Assembly: GCF_900187965.1 (NCBI RefSeq)
Contig: NZ_FZNL01000004.1
Coordinates: forward strand, 308,033 to 372,032
Origin: Flavobacterium sp. ov086
GTDB taxonomy: Bacteria; Bacteroidota; Bacteroidia; Flavobacteriales; Flavobacteriaceae
Reading direction: 5' to 3'
DNA length: 64,000 nucleotides
Both the position numbers and the translations under genes were made by a program. Every line of letters starts with the position of its first letter. Position 1 is the stretch's first letter. Below, piece by piece: positions 7,180 to 16,340 of the stretch. The notes below the pieces were generated by a model. That model was not told where the DNA came from. It made no database searches and saw only the letters and a program-made list of their open reading frames with translations.

Positions 7180-9543
7180 TTACAATTGATTTATTCGGTC
7201 ATAAATTGTGCTATCGTGTTTTTTAATTTTAATCTTCACGTATTTTGATGCCGGCATATTACTGTCCTTAACCACATTGTTTACCGAAACAAGAACGTTT
7301 GTTTCAGGAAAATAAGTAACTGTATTTCTCTCCGGTATTTGATATGAAACAATGATAAACAAAGGTGCAATTCGCTCGATATTGTCATCATAATTAAACA
7401 AATCGACCTTGTCGCCGGCTTTAAAACCTGCTTGTTCAATATCTTTTTGATTCATGAATATTACCCTGCGTTCGTTTTTTATACCACGATAGCGATCGTC
7501 AAGCCCATAAATTGTGGTATTAAATTGATCGTGTGTTCGGGTTGTGGCCATCATGTATTCGTCAGGAGCAAGTTCATTATTTGGTACAGCAGTTAATGTA
7601 AAAGGTGCACGATCTCCAAACGTTTTAGTGATAAATTGTCCCTCTCGCGCTGCATTAGGCAAATAAAAGCCTCCTTTTTGACGCACTTTTGTATTATAAT
7701 TTTCAAAACCCGGAATACATTTTTCGATATCGTCTCTCACAGCATCATAACTATCATGATAACGCTGCCAGTCAATCACTGATTTGCTTCCTAATGTTGC
7801 GATTGCCATTTTACAGACAATTTGCGTTTCATTAATAAGATTATCAGATACCGGTTTAAGCATTCCTTTTGAGGATTGTACAACTCCCATAGAATTCTCT
7901 GTAGTTACAAACTGAATTTCACCATTTACCATATCAATATCGCTTCTGGATAAAGTAGGCAATATGAGGGCTTCTTGTCCGTGAATCAGATGAGTACGAT
8001 TGAGTTTAGTAGATACGCAAACCGTTAAATTAAGTTTTCTTAATGCACTAGCGGTATAAGTTGTATCTGGTGTTGCCGATAAAAAATTACCACCCATACA
8101 AAAAAGTAATTTTATTTTTTCTTCCTGCATTGCTTTAATGGCCCGTACAACATCGTAACCATGTTTGCGAGGCGGATTAAAACCGTAAAATGCCTGTAGA
8201 CGATCCAATTGTTCATCTGTAGGTTTTTCATCAATCATCATCGTTCTGTTTCCCTGCACATTGCTGTGACCACGAACAGGACAAACTCCTGCACCGGGTT
8301 TACCAATGCTTCCTTTTAGCAAGAGAATATTAAGAATTTCCCTGATCATTTCGACACCGTTGGGTTGTTGTGTAAGTCCCATTCCCCAGCAAACTATAAT
8401 TCGTTTTTTGAAGGCTAACATTTCGGCAGCTTCATAAAGCGCTTCTTTCGAAACTCCCGAAAGCTGGGCAAGATCATCCAGATTATAATCGTCAAACTGT
8501 TTTAGAAATGCATCATATCCAGTTGTTTTTTCTTTGATGAAGTCGTAATCAAATACTTTTCCGGGATTTTTCTTTTCAAATTCAATCAATATAATTTCGA
8601 GAGCTTTTAGCAAAGCCATATCCCCGTTTATTTTTACAGGCAAAAAAAGATCTGCTAGTTTAACACCGCTTCCAATAACACCATTTATTTCCTGCGGATT
8701 TCTAAATCCCATTAAACCTGCTTCGGGTAAAGGATTGATAGCAATAATTTTGGCTCCGTTTTTTTTACCCCTTGAAAGTGCGCTCATCATTCTGGGCGCA
8801 TTGGTTCCAGGGTTTTGTCCAATAATTACAATCACATCGGTATCATAAAAATCATCCAGTGTTACGGTACCTTTTCCAATTCCAATTGTAGGTCTTAAAG
8901 CAGATCCGGAGGTTTCGTGACACATATTTGAGCAATCCGGCATATTATTGGTACCGTATTCTTTTGCAAAAAGCTGATAAAGAAATGAGGTCTCATTACC
9001 TGTTCTTCCTGAGGTATAAAAAGCCGCCTGATCTGGAGATTCCAGTGCGTTAAGATGTGCTGCTATTTTTTTGAATGCATCATCCCAGGTTATTGGCTGA
9101 TAATGTGTACCATTTTTAGGCAAATACATCGGATCAGTCAATCGTCCCATTTTGCCAATCTGATAATCGTCTAATTTGGCAAGATCATAAACGGAGTTTT
9201 CTTTAAAAAACTCGGCTGTAACTTTTTTGGTAGTTGCTTCCTCTGCCAATGCTTTAGCACCGTTTTCGCAATATTCGCCAAGCGGAGATCGTTCATCATC
9301 AGGATCAGGCCATGCACAGCTTGGACAGTCAAAACCACCAACCTGATTCATCTTAAATAGCGCTTTTGTTCCTCTAACCATAGTTTTTTCTTCAATAAGA
9401 TCACTAAAAGCCGCCATAACAGCAGGAACACCCGCAGCCCAATCTTCAACTTTTGTTAATTTCAAGTCTAAAAGTCTGTATGGATTTTCAGCGTCCGGTA
9501 GTTTTTTATTATCAGTATTTTTGTTGTGTTGATCCTCTTTCAT
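7180..9543 (-). CDS. FdhF/YdeP-family molybdopterin oxidoreductase
   Basis: A 787-residue molybdenum bis-MGD oxidoreductase related to the alpha subunit of formate dehydrogenase, of the YdeP type. N-terminal Cys73 and Cys76 (FDCPSCAWPD) and the CSNMCHETSG segment (Cys204/Cys208) are visible, followed by the molybdopterin domain and a C-terminal dinucleotide-binding domain from about residue 670. YdeP-type enzymes have no selenocysteine and their substrate is uncertain; in E. coli YdeP is linked to acid resistance. No partner diaphorase subunit is adjacent. The gene lies 78 bp downstream of fdhD, which is needed to sulfurate the cofactor, so the two very likely form one functional unit. Confidence 0.93.
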   Translation of the reverse strand: MKEDQHNKNTDNKKLPDAENPYRLLDLKLTKVEDWAAGVPAVMAAFSDLIEEKTMVRGTKALFKMNQVGGFDCPSCAWPDPDDERSPLGEYCENGAKALAEEATTKKVTAEFFKENSVYDLAKLDDYQIGKMGRLTDPMYLPKNGTHYQPITWDDAFKKIAAHLNALESPDQAAFYTSGRTGNETSFLYQLFAKEYGTNNMPDCSNMCHETSGSALRPTIGIGKGTVTLDDFYDTDVIVIIGQNPGTNAPRMMSALSRGKKNGAKIIAINPLPEAGLMGFRNPQEINGVIGSGVKLADLFLPVKINGDMALLKALEIILIEFEKKNPGKVFDYDFIKEKTTGYDAFLKQFDDYNLDDLAQLSGVSKEALYEAAEMLAFKKRIIVCWGMGLTQQPNGVEMIREILNILLLKGSIGKPGAGVCPVRGHSNVQGNRTMMIDEKPTDEQLDRLQAFYGFNPPRKHGYDVVRAIKAMQEEKIKLLFCMGGNFLSATPDTTYTASALRKLNLTVCVSTKLNRTHLIHGQEALILPTLSRSDIDMVNGEIQFVTTENSMGVVQSSKGMLKPVSDNLINETQIVCKMAIATLGSKSVIDWQRYHDSYDAVRDDIEKCIPGFENYNTKVRQKGGFYLPNAAREGQFITKTFGDRAPFTLTAVPNNELAPDEYMMATTRTHDQFNTTIYGLDDRYRGIKNERRVIFMNQKDIEQAGFKAGDKVDLFNYDDNIERIAPLFIIVSYQIPERNTVTYFPETNVLVSVNNVVKDSNMPASKYVKIKIKKHDSTIYDRINQL

Positions 9544-9621
9544 GGCTTTTCTATTTAATTAGCACGTTAACAGAAGTTTTGAATAATGATGATTTTTGTT
9601 CTTTTTTAATTCTTAATCAGT

Positions 9622-10503
9622 TTAATCCTGATAAGAAGTTTGTATGACTACATTATCACAAGAATTATAGATATTGAATCGATCTTCTTTGAGAAAACCC
9701 AAAAGGGTTATATTAAATTCTACGGCTAATTCTACCGCAAGACTTGATGGAGCACCAATTGCCGCAACAACTGATATACCTGCCATAGCCGCTTTTTGAA
9801 TTAACTCAAAACTGGCCCTTCCGCTAAGAAGTAAAATATGTTTGTTTAGCGGCAGTAAATTGGCAGCCAAAGCAGCGCCAATAAGCTTGTCTAAAGCATT
9901 GTGTCTGCCTACATCTTCCTGTAAAAGGATAAGATTTCCTTCATCCGAAAAAAGACCGGAAGCATGAATACCTCCCGTAGTTGCAAAATCGCTTTGGGCT
10001 ATTCTTAATTTTTGAGGTAATTGATATAATACATCCAAAGAAAGATTTAATCTTTGTCTGTTTAAAGTACTAAATGAGCTAACGGTTTTTATAGATTCAA
10101 TAGAACCTTTTCCGCAAACGCCGCAGCTGGATGTGGTATAAAAGTTTCGGTCCGCTTGCATTAAATGAGGAACAAAGTCTTCTTTAAGTTCGACCTGAAT
10201 ACTGTTTTTCTTTTCTTTTGTGCATCCTGTTTGTAAATGACTGACCTCTTTTACAACTTCGTAAGATGAAATGATTCCTTCAGTAAATAGAAAACCTACC
10301 GCAAGTTCCGGATCATTGCCGGGAGTTCGCATTGTTACTGATATATTTTTTTGTATCCTTTGATTTTCAGGTCCGTATAAGATTTTGATTTCCAAAGGTT
10401 CTTCGACAGAAAGAATATCTGATACTGCCGAACTTTTAAAACCAGCGACTTTTTTAATTAGTACTTCCTTAACGGAAACTAATTCCAGATTATTCATTTC
10501 CAT
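9622..10503 (-). CDS. fdhD: Formate dehydrogenase accessory sulfurtransferase FdhD
   Basis: FdhD passes sulfur from a cysteine desulfurase to the molybdenum cofactor of formate dehydrogenase-like enzymes. The essential redox Cys pair is present as Cys127 and Cys130 in SSCGVCGKG, and the conserved regions RTPGNDPELAVGFL (59-72), TGGIHASG and EDVGRHNALDK are all recognisable. Length (293) is normal. The second Met (residue 3) is an equally possible start. It is immediately upstream of the YdeP-type oxidoreductase on the same strand, the expected client. Confidence 0.95.
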   Translation of the reverse strand: MEMNNLELVSVKEVLIKKVAGFKSSAVSDILSVEEPLEIKILYGPENQRIQKNISVTMRTPGNDPELAVGFLFTEGIISSYEVVKEVSHLQTGCTKEKKNSIQVELKEDFVPHLMQADRNFYTTSSCGVCGKGSIESIKTVSSFSTLNRQRLNLSLDVLYQLPQKLRIAQSDFATTGGIHASGLFSDEGNLILLQEDVGRHNALDKLIGAALAANLLPLNKHILLLSGRASFELIQKAAMAGISVVAAIGAPSSLAVELAVEFNITLLGFLKEDRFNIYNSCDNVVIQTSYQD

Positions 10504-10598
10504 GTAAGTTGATTATAAAAAGATAAGTAAATTTAAGAAAATAAATGATTAATAAAGATATCTTACTTCTTATAATTAAATGCTATACGGAACAAATA

Positions 10599-12098
10599 TT
10601 AGGAGTCTTTTTTCTTGATACATCGACCTCTGGGTTCATCTCCTTCATGAAGTACAATGTCAGAATGTAGAAACTGTGCGGCTTCTGCTGAATCTTTTAC
10701 TTTGGTAGCACTGCGTTCTAACATTTCTGATTCAAACTCTGTTAAGACACTTTTTCGTATTCCAATTTCTCTCCATTGAGAGGAAGGTCTGCAGCCTCTT
10801 ACTATTTTTCGGGCCAGTTTCAAAGCATCGAGCAATGCCTGATTTGCACCCTGTCCTTTAAACGGACTCATTGGATGTGCTGCATCACCAATCAGTGTTA
10901 TTTTTCCGGATTTCTCCAATAATTCTGATTGCAATAATTCGCGGTCATATACAGGATATCCTGAAATTTGAGCTTCGTTAGTTGCGGATAAAATTTGAGG
11001 AATAGGATCGTGCCATTGTGTTCTGCGACAAGCTTCTTCTTTGAGTGCCTTAGGTCCTTTGGCACTTAATGCTTTAGCTTCTTCTTCGGACATTGGAAAA
11101 CTAAGCTGCCACATTACAGAATCTGCTGTATAGGGCATTATATAAATTCGCTCATTGCCATTTGCAGTTTGAAAAACAGTAGCTGAGTCGAGTAAAGAAC
11201 TGTCAAGATTTTCGAGAACATTCAAAGGACAAATTCCTAAAATTACGATACAAGCCAGATAACGCAAAGGAGAAATATCCTCACCAATTATTAATTTTCG
11301 AACTGTGCTTCGAATTCCGTCTGCACCAACTATAAGATCAGCTTTGGTGGTTTTTATTTCGCCATTTACCTGAAAGTTTAGTTCAACGCCTTTATCTCCA
11401 AGATCTTTAAAATCTATTAATTGATGTCCCCATTGTACGGCATCATGTCCGCCAAGCTGTTCAAGCAGTGCTAAACGCAAAGATTGGCGTGCAATATGCA
11501 TATTGGAACGTTTGGTAGAGGTTTTCTCTTCGGATTGTATCCATTTTCTGATTCCCCATTCTCCAATTACTTTTCCCTCGGTAGTATGAACCAAATGTCT
11601 TGTTGAAATAACACGATCTTTCAGGGAAAAAATCCCTAATCCTTCAATGGCTTTACTAGCCTGCTGCAAAGTAAGTCCGTAACCCTGAGATCTGGCATCA
11701 AAACTAGTATCGCGCTCATAAATAGTAAAAGGAATTTTGCGATGTAAACAAGCTATAGCCAGAGCTGTACCGCCAATTCCACCACCAATAATAGTAACGT
11801 GTGGATAATTTTCATTGTCGGCAACAGGAGGTTCTGCAGTAGGAATCAATCCGGAACCGGAACATTTTAAACAAATATGCTGATGTCCTTTAGGAGGAAT
11901 AGGAGGTGTTCCTTCACCATTGGCTTGTTCAAATTGCTCTAAGGCTTTCTGATAGCGAAGTCGTGCTTTGTTGGTAATTCCCCGACTTTTTTTTCCACGT
12001 CCCAGACAGTCTTCACAAATCGTCCAGTTTTTTCCTTTATTTTCTACTTTTTTCACTTCGTTTTTTACTTGGTATTGACGCGCATCCTGATTGGACAA
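10599..12098 (-). CDS. FAD-dependent monooxygenase with N-terminal DnaJ-like Cys motifs
   Basis: Residues 100-490 form a class A flavoprotein hydroxylase: GGGIGG (105-110) binds FAD, IVGADGIRSTVRK is the DG motif, and GDAAHPMSPFKGQGAN is the second FAD motif. In front is a region of about 90 residues with two CxxCxGxG-type motifs, Cys28/Cys31 and Cys76/Cys79, separated by a basic helix; this resembles the zinc-binding repeats of DnaJ and could bind one zinc ion. The fusion is unusual for hydroxylases, though I believe similar proteins exist in other Bacteroidota and some gammaproteobacteria. Substrate unknown. It lies upstream of fdhD on the same strand with a 95-bp gap. Confidence 0.85.
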   Translation of the reverse strand: MSNQDARQYQVKNEVKKVENKGKNWTICEDCLGRGKKSRGITNKARLRYQKALEQFEQANGEGTPPIPPKGHQHICLKCSGSGLIPTAEPPVADNENYPHVTIIGGGIGGTALAIACLHRKIPFTIYERDTSFDARSQGYGLTLQQASKAIEGLGIFSLKDRVISTRHLVHTTEGKVIGEWGIRKWIQSEEKTSTKRSNMHIARQSLRLALLEQLGGHDAVQWGHQLIDFKDLGDKGVELNFQVNGEIKTTKADLIVGADGIRSTVRKLIIGEDISPLRYLACIVILGICPLNVLENLDSSLLDSATVFQTANGNERIYIMPYTADSVMWQLSFPMSEEEAKALSAKGPKALKEEACRRTQWHDPIPQILSATNEAQISGYPVYDRELLQSELLEKSGKITLIGDAAHPMSPFKGQGANQALLDALKLARKIVRGCRPSSQWREIGIRKSVLTEFESEMLERSATKVKDSAEAAQFLHSDIVLHEGDEPRGRCIKKKDS

Positions 12099-12151
12099 AT
12101 AAAAACAATCATTTAATTAAAGATTGATTTCAATGGAACAAAAAGATATTA

Positions 12152-12183
12152 AAAAATGCTGAATTTTTGGATTTAGCATTTTT
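12152..12183 (-). terminator. Bidirectional hairpin terminator
   Basis: A 13-bp stem with one G-U pair (12152-12164 with 12171-12183) and a 6-nt loop carries an A-run on the left and a T-run on the right. It lies between the start of the monooxygenase gene and the end of the GNAT/PaiB/EamA operon and would stop transcripts from that operon. The remaining 12184-12484 is mostly a dispersed repeat. Confidence 0.7.
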
Positions 12184-12297
12184 TATTAATGATTGCAAAA
12201 ATACAATTTTCAAACCATTTTAGGTGAGATTTAAAGAAATTGGATAGGAGTGATGCTTTATAGGATTAATTAAGCCGGCTGTTTCATGTAATTATTT

Positions 12298-12455
12298 TAA
12301 CACATAGAGACATAGATTTTGTATGTTCAAAAAAGGCGTTTCACTCAGCATTAATTCATCCCGAAGCTTCGGGACTATGTGTGAAGAAATGTGTTTCTTT
12401 TTTTACAATCTTTTTACAACTCAAAAACCTATGTTTCTATGTATTAAATGATGTA
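12298..12455. repeat. Dispersed repeat with imperfect inverted arms
   Basis: The left end (ACATAGAGACATAGATTTTG from 12302) and the right end (CCTATGTTTCTATGT, 12430-12444) are imperfect inverted copies, and the left arm is a further copy of the motif near 6738. The centre holds the 14-bp palindrome CCCGAAGCTTCGGG (12360-12373). No coding sequence is present. It is the same class of Flavobacterium intergenic repeat as the blocks at 6.7-7.1 and 28.2-28.7 kb. Confidence 0.7.
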
Positions 12456-12484
12456 TTAAGGCATAAAGCAGGCATAAAACATAT

Positions 12485-12991
12485 TTAAACCGATAGTTCA
12501 AATAAACTTACTGCTGCATTATGATAATGTTCCGGCAGTTCGCTGGTGTCTTTTAAATCAAATAAACCTAAATATTCGAAACCTAGTTTTTCATAATGAC
12601 TAATCAGTCCTAAATTTTTACCTACAGTATCTAATCGGATCAATTTTTTATTGTTTTCCTGAGCGTATTCTTTAGCCCATTTTATGATAATAGCGACTAA
12701 GTTTTGCCCTCTAAAAGATGGATTTGTAGCGATACGATGAATGTAGATTGAAAAGATATTGTCTTTCTCTTCCCAAATTTGCGGATCCTTATAGGTTAAT
12801 GTCCAGATACAGGCTATTTCATTATCAATAATAATTTTATACTGGCGTTTTTCGTTAATGTCGGTTTCAATAAGATTGTGACTGAATATTGGCCAGATTG
12901 TGGCTGATTTTATTTTTTGATATTGTCGTGCTACTTCATAAAGTTCTGAAATTTTTTCAATATCGGCGAGGGTACAATTTGTTATCTGCAT
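12485..12991 (-). CDS. GNAT family N-acetyltransferase
   Basis: A 168-residue single-domain GNAT. The acetyl-CoA binding region is seen at IATNPSFRGQNLVAIIIKWA (about residues 91-110), with the usual beta-bulge before it, and a C-terminal YEKLGFEYLG motif. It is the last gene of a three-gene minus-strand operon with a PaiB-like protein (16 bp upstream) and an EamA transporter. In Bacillus PaiA, an amine/polyamine acetyltransferase, is paired with PaiB, so this protein may have a PaiA-like role, but its sequence does not settle the substrate. Confidence 0.85.
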   Translation of the reverse strand: MQITNCTLADIEKISELYEVARQYQKIKSATIWPIFSHNLIETDINEKRQYKIIIDNEIACIWTLTYKDPQIWEEKDNIFSIYIHRIATNPSFRGQNLVAIIIKWAKEYAQENNKKLIRLDTVGKNLGLISHYEKLGFEYLGLFDLKDTSELPEHYHNAAVSLFELSV

Positions 12992-13007
12992 TGTTGTAAA
13001 ATTTAGT

Positions 13008-13616
13008 TTAAAGAGTGTTTTTAATATAAGACGCTAAGTCTTTTTCTACAGTATTATTACTTTGTTCAAGTTCCTGTATAATTCTTTTTCTTTCAATTTC
13101 TGATTTGTTCTGACTGAGTTTTTTTTGCCCTTGTAAATCAGATACTTCAAGATCAAAAGCAACGATACCTTTTATCATTCCTTTTTTGAATTTATCAGAA
13201 AGATTATCCCATTGTTTTTTATAATCCTTATCATAGAACTGGATCATTTGTTCTAAGGCTTTAATTTTAGAATTTTCATCTGTTATAATATTTGCTTTTC
13301 CGTAAGCGTGTACCGTAATATAATCCCAGGTTGGAACGCTTTGTTCCTTATCATAATGCGAAGGAGAAATATAAGCATGAGGTTCAGAAAAAATTACCAA
13401 AGATGTATTTGCTTCGATGTATTTAGTTTGTTCATTAGCTGCTGCAAAATGAGCGCTTAATATTAATTTACCAGAACGTTCCTCAATTATAAAAGGCAGT
13501 TGTGTCGCAATGGGTACATTGTCTTTGTTTGTAATTATGGTTGCAAAACTGTATTGTTTCATAAAAGCAATTTTATCAATTTCGCTTTCGAATTTAAACA
13601 TATTGGGGATAAACAT
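13008..13616 (-). CDS. PaiB-like FMN-binding protein
   Basis: The 202-residue product matches the PaiB/'FMN-binding negative transcriptional regulator' family: an N-terminal MFIPNMFKF start, a split-barrel flavin-binding fold, and the family signatures AHAYISPSHY-like (EPHAYISPSHYDKEQSVPTW, about residues 98-117) and DYITVHAYGKA. Despite its name the family resembles flavin reductases or haem/FMN split-barrel proteins, and a regulatory function is shown only in Bacillus. It sits between the GNAT and EamA genes (16 and 17 bp gaps). Confidence 0.9.
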   Translation of the reverse strand: MFIPNMFKFESEIDKIAFMKQYSFATIITNKDNVPIATQLPFIIEERSGKLILSAHFAAANEQTKYIEANTSLVIFSEPHAYISPSHYDKEQSVPTWDYITVHAYGKANIITDENSKIKALEQMIQFYDKDYKKQWDNLSDKFKKGMIKGIVAFDLEVSDLQGQKKLSQNKSEIERKRIIQELEQSNNTVEKDLASYIKNTL

Positions 13617-13633
13617 ATAGTGTTGTTTTAGGG

Positions 13634-14551
13634 TTAATTGTAGCTTTTGATTGGTGTTGGTTTTTTAGAAAACTTCTTAGTTCCGGCAACGCAAAGAACA
13701 ACACCTGCGGTAACTCCTAACATGCCGATACTCACTTTTTCATGAAGTAGTGTTGAAGCTAATGCTAAGCCAAAAAGTGGTTGCAGTAATTGTAATTGTC
13801 CTACAGTTGCGATTCCGCCCTGAGCAAGTCCGCGATACCAGAATATAAAACCAATGAACATACTAAATAGCGAAACGTAGCCTAAACTCATCCATGAACT
13901 TGTTTTTATTCCTGAAAAAGATTCCGGCTGAAGAAAAAAACTTAGAGGAATCATAAGAGGCAAAGACAATACAAGCGACCAGGAAATTACCTGCCATCCG
14001 CCTAATGTTTTTGAAAGTTTTGCGCCTTCGGCATATCCAAGTCCGCATAAAATAACTGCTGATAACATAAAGAAATCACCAATTGGGGAAGCAGTGAGCC
14101 CTTGAGAAATGGCATATCCAACTACTATAAGACTTCCTATAACAGAGAAGAGCCAAAATATTTGGGGCGGACGTTCTCCTCCTCTGATTATACCAAATAT
14201 TGCGGTGCATAAAGGCAAGATTCCCACGAAAACTATCGAGTGGGCAGAAGTAATATATTGTAGCGCCAGGGCAGAAAGTAAAGGAAATCCAATCACTACA
14301 CCTAATAAAACAATAATTAACGGGAATATTTGTTTTTGCGTTGGTCGTTTTTCTTTAGAAAGTACTAAAAGACACAGAGCAAGTAAACCCGCAATAGTGG
14401 CTCTGGCAACGGTTAAAAATTGCGGATTAAAATCTGAGACAGCAATTCGGGTTGCCGGCAAAGATCCGCTAAATATTATCACGCCAATTAAGCCGTTTAT
14501 CCAACCGTCTGATGTGTTTTCTACAGAGTTATTAATGTTGTTGTTTTTCAT
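13634..14551 (-). CDS. EamA/DMT-family transporter
   Basis: A 305-residue inner-membrane protein with about ten hydrophobic segments in two repeated halves, the layout of drug/metabolite transporters. Members export amino acids, amines or metabolites. It is the first gene of the minus-strand operon EamA, PaiB-like, GNAT, and is divergent from a MocR-type regulator that starts 96 bp away. DMT transporters are frequent partners and targets of MocR regulators, so this operon is probably controlled by it. Substrate unknown; an amine or amino acid would fit the neighbours. Confidence 0.92.
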   Translation of the reverse strand: MKNNNINNSVENTSDGWINGLIGVIIFSGSLPATRIAVSDFNPQFLTVARATIAGLLALCLLVLSKEKRPTQKQIFPLIIVLLGVVIGFPLLSALALQYITSAHSIVFVGILPLCTAIFGIIRGGERPPQIFWLFSVIGSLIVVGYAISQGLTASPIGDFFMLSAVILCGLGYAEGAKLSKTLGGWQVISWSLVLSLPLMIPLSFFLQPESFSGIKTSSWMSLGYVSLFSMFIGFIFWYRGLAQGGIATVGQLQLLQPLFGLALASTLLHEKVSIGMLGVTAGVVLCVAGTKKFSKKPTPIKSYN

Positions 14552-14602
14552 GTTTTGATTAATTATCTGAACAAAATTATGAAGACATAAAAACTAAGCA
14601 CA

Positions 14603-14631
14603 GTATCAATTTTGTATATTTGCATGGATAC
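14603..14631 (+). promoter_or_regulatory. Promoter and candidate MocR operator between divergent genes
   Basis: TATATTTG at 14615-14622 is a full match to the TAnnTTTG -7 box and lies 25 bp before the regulator's start codon. It is bracketed by inverted GTATC (14603-14607) and GATAC (14627-14631). A dyad sitting over the promoter in the 96-bp divergent gap is a good candidate for the binding site through which the regulator controls itself and the exporter operon. Confidence 0.5.
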
Positions 14632-14647
14632 AGTTTAAAATATAAAA

Positions 14648-16063
14648 ATGAGCAAGACCTTTAAGTATATTGAAATTGCAAACGGAATTGCATTTCAAAT
14701 TAGAAATGGAGTTTTAAAATCAGGGGATAAATTGCCCTCTGTAAGAGCCTTATGTCAGGATTATGGCATTAGTATGAATACGGCAAAACGGGTTTTCTGG
14801 GAATTGGAAGCGCAATCTTTAGTAGAATCAAGACCGCAATCGGGATTTCTGGTGAGCAAATTAACGTACTTAAATTTACCTCTGTCAGAAGTGAGCCGTC
14901 CTTCTCTTGTAGCAAATAATAGTGAACCTGATGAGTTGATTACCAAAGTTTATTCAAACATGGGACGTGAAGATCTTACGCTATTTTCTATTGGTATTCC
15001 TTCGGGAAATTTATTGCCGGTCGCTAAGTTAAAAAAGGAGATTGTTTATGCTACACGTGAGCTAAAAGAAGGTGGTACCGAATATGAACCTTTGCAGGGC
15101 AATGTTAAACTAAGAAGAATGGTTGCTGTAAGATCTCTGGCATGGGGTGGTAATTTACATGAAAATGATCTGATTACTACAAGCGGAGGAATGAATTCTT
15201 TGTCTTTTTGTTTAATGGCTTTAGGAAAACCAGGGGACACAATTGCGATAGAAAGTCCGTGTTATCCGGGTATTTTGCAACTTGCTATCAGTTTAGGTCT
15301 AAAAGTGTTAGAACTGCCTACGCATCCAACAAAAGGAATAGAGCTGGAGGTATTAAAAGCAGTTGTTTCAAAAATCAATCTTTGCTTGTTGATTCCAAAT
15401 TTTAATACGCCTTTAGGAAGTTGCATGTCTGATGAAAACAAAAAAGAGGTCGTAAATATCCTGTCAAAGAATAATATACCTCTAATTGAAGATGATATTT
15501 ATGGCGATTTGTATTTTGGTTCACAGCGCCCAAAATGTTGTAAATCTTTTGATACTGATGGTAACGTTTTATGGTGTAGTTCGGTATCCAAGACTTTAGC
15601 ACCGGGATTTCGTGTTGGTTGGATTGCTCCGGGAAAATACAAAGACAAAATATTGAAATTAAAACTGGTTCATTCCATATCTTCGACTTCTATTATTCAG
15701 GAAGCAGTTGGTAATTTCTTAAAAACAGGAAGATATGAAAATCATTTGAATCACCTTCGCCGCACCTTACAGCAAAACTATCAAAATTATGTTGAGGCAA
15801 TAGCAGAATATTTTCCGGAAGGCACCAAAACGAGCCGGCCACAAGGAGGACTTGCGATTTGGGTTGAGTTTAATAAAAACATTGATACTGTTGAATTGTA
15901 TGATTTGGCTATAAAACACGGTATAAGTATTTCTCCGGGCCGAATGTTTACGCTGCAAAATCAATTTGAAAATTGCATGCGCCTTAGTATTGGTTTACCA
16001 TGGACAGACGAACTTAGGTTAAAACTGAAACAACTTGGAGATTTAGCACAAACACTTTCATAA
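14648..16063 (+). CDS. MocR-type PLP-dependent transcriptional regulator
   Basis: Residues 1-70 are a GntR-type winged helix (PSVRALCQDYGISMNTAKRVFWELE), followed from about residue 90 by a class I aminotransferase-like domain. The PLP lysine is Lys315 in SSVSKTLAPGFRVGW, and DDIYGDLYF matches the cofactor-contacting region. Length 471 is typical. MocR proteins use PLP or an aldimine as a signal; known members control PLP synthesis, GABA use and exporters. It is divergent from the EamA/PaiB/GNAT operon, which it may regulate. No PLP synthesis genes are adjacent, so PdxR function is not supported. Confidence 0.93.
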   Translation: MSKTFKYIEIANGIAFQIRNGVLKSGDKLPSVRALCQDYGISMNTAKRVFWELEAQSLVESRPQSGFLVSKLTYLNLPLSEVSRPSLVANNSEPDELITKVYSNMGREDLTLFSIGIPSGNLLPVAKLKKEIVYATRELKEGGTEYEPLQGNVKLRRMVAVRSLAWGGNLHENDLITTSGGMNSLSFCLMALGKPGDTIAIESPCYPGILQLAISLGLKVLELPTHPTKGIELEVLKAVVSKINLCLLIPNFNTPLGSCMSDENKKEVVNILSKNNIPLIEDDIYGDLYFGSQRPKCCKSFDTDGNVLWCSSVSKTLAPGFRVGWIAPGKYKDKILKLKLVHSISSTSIIQEAVGNFLKTGRYENHLNHLRRTLQQNYQNYVEAIAEYFPEGTKTSRPQGGLAIWVEFNKNIDTVELYDLAIKHGISISPGRMFTLQNQFENCMRLSIGLPWTDELRLKLKQLGDLAQTLS

Positions 16064-16287
16064 ATTGCTTGGTACTGTTTTTTTGCACGCTATTAAAATA
16101 AAAATAAAGTATCATTTTATACTAAGTAAACTAACATTTTTGAATTCGTATTCATAAATACTATTCCTTTAGGTATTAATTACTATTTAAATTGTGCTAA
16201 AAACTTATAAACGAGTACTCTAAAAAGTAGCTTTGTAAATTTTGATAAAAGTTAAGAAGTAAAAAAGTAATTTTGAGTTGATTTTTA

Positions 16288-16295
16288 TAGATTTG
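16288..16295 (+). promoter_or_regulatory. -7 promoter box of the following secreted-protein gene
   Basis: TAGATTTG matches the TAnnTTTG consensus and lies 46 bp before the start codon at 16341. No clear -33 TTG is seen. The short hairpin CCCAAAAAAATAGTTGGG at 16311-16328 lies in the resulting leader. Confidence 0.45.
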
Positions 16296-16340
16296 TATAA
16301 TCTATGCAGTCCCAAAAAAATAGTTGGGAAATAATTATAA

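Noticed and set aside
14648..16063. PdxR-type control of PLP synthesis
   Set aside because: No pdxS/pdxT or other vitamin B6 genes adjoin; the divergent exporter operon is the more likely target.
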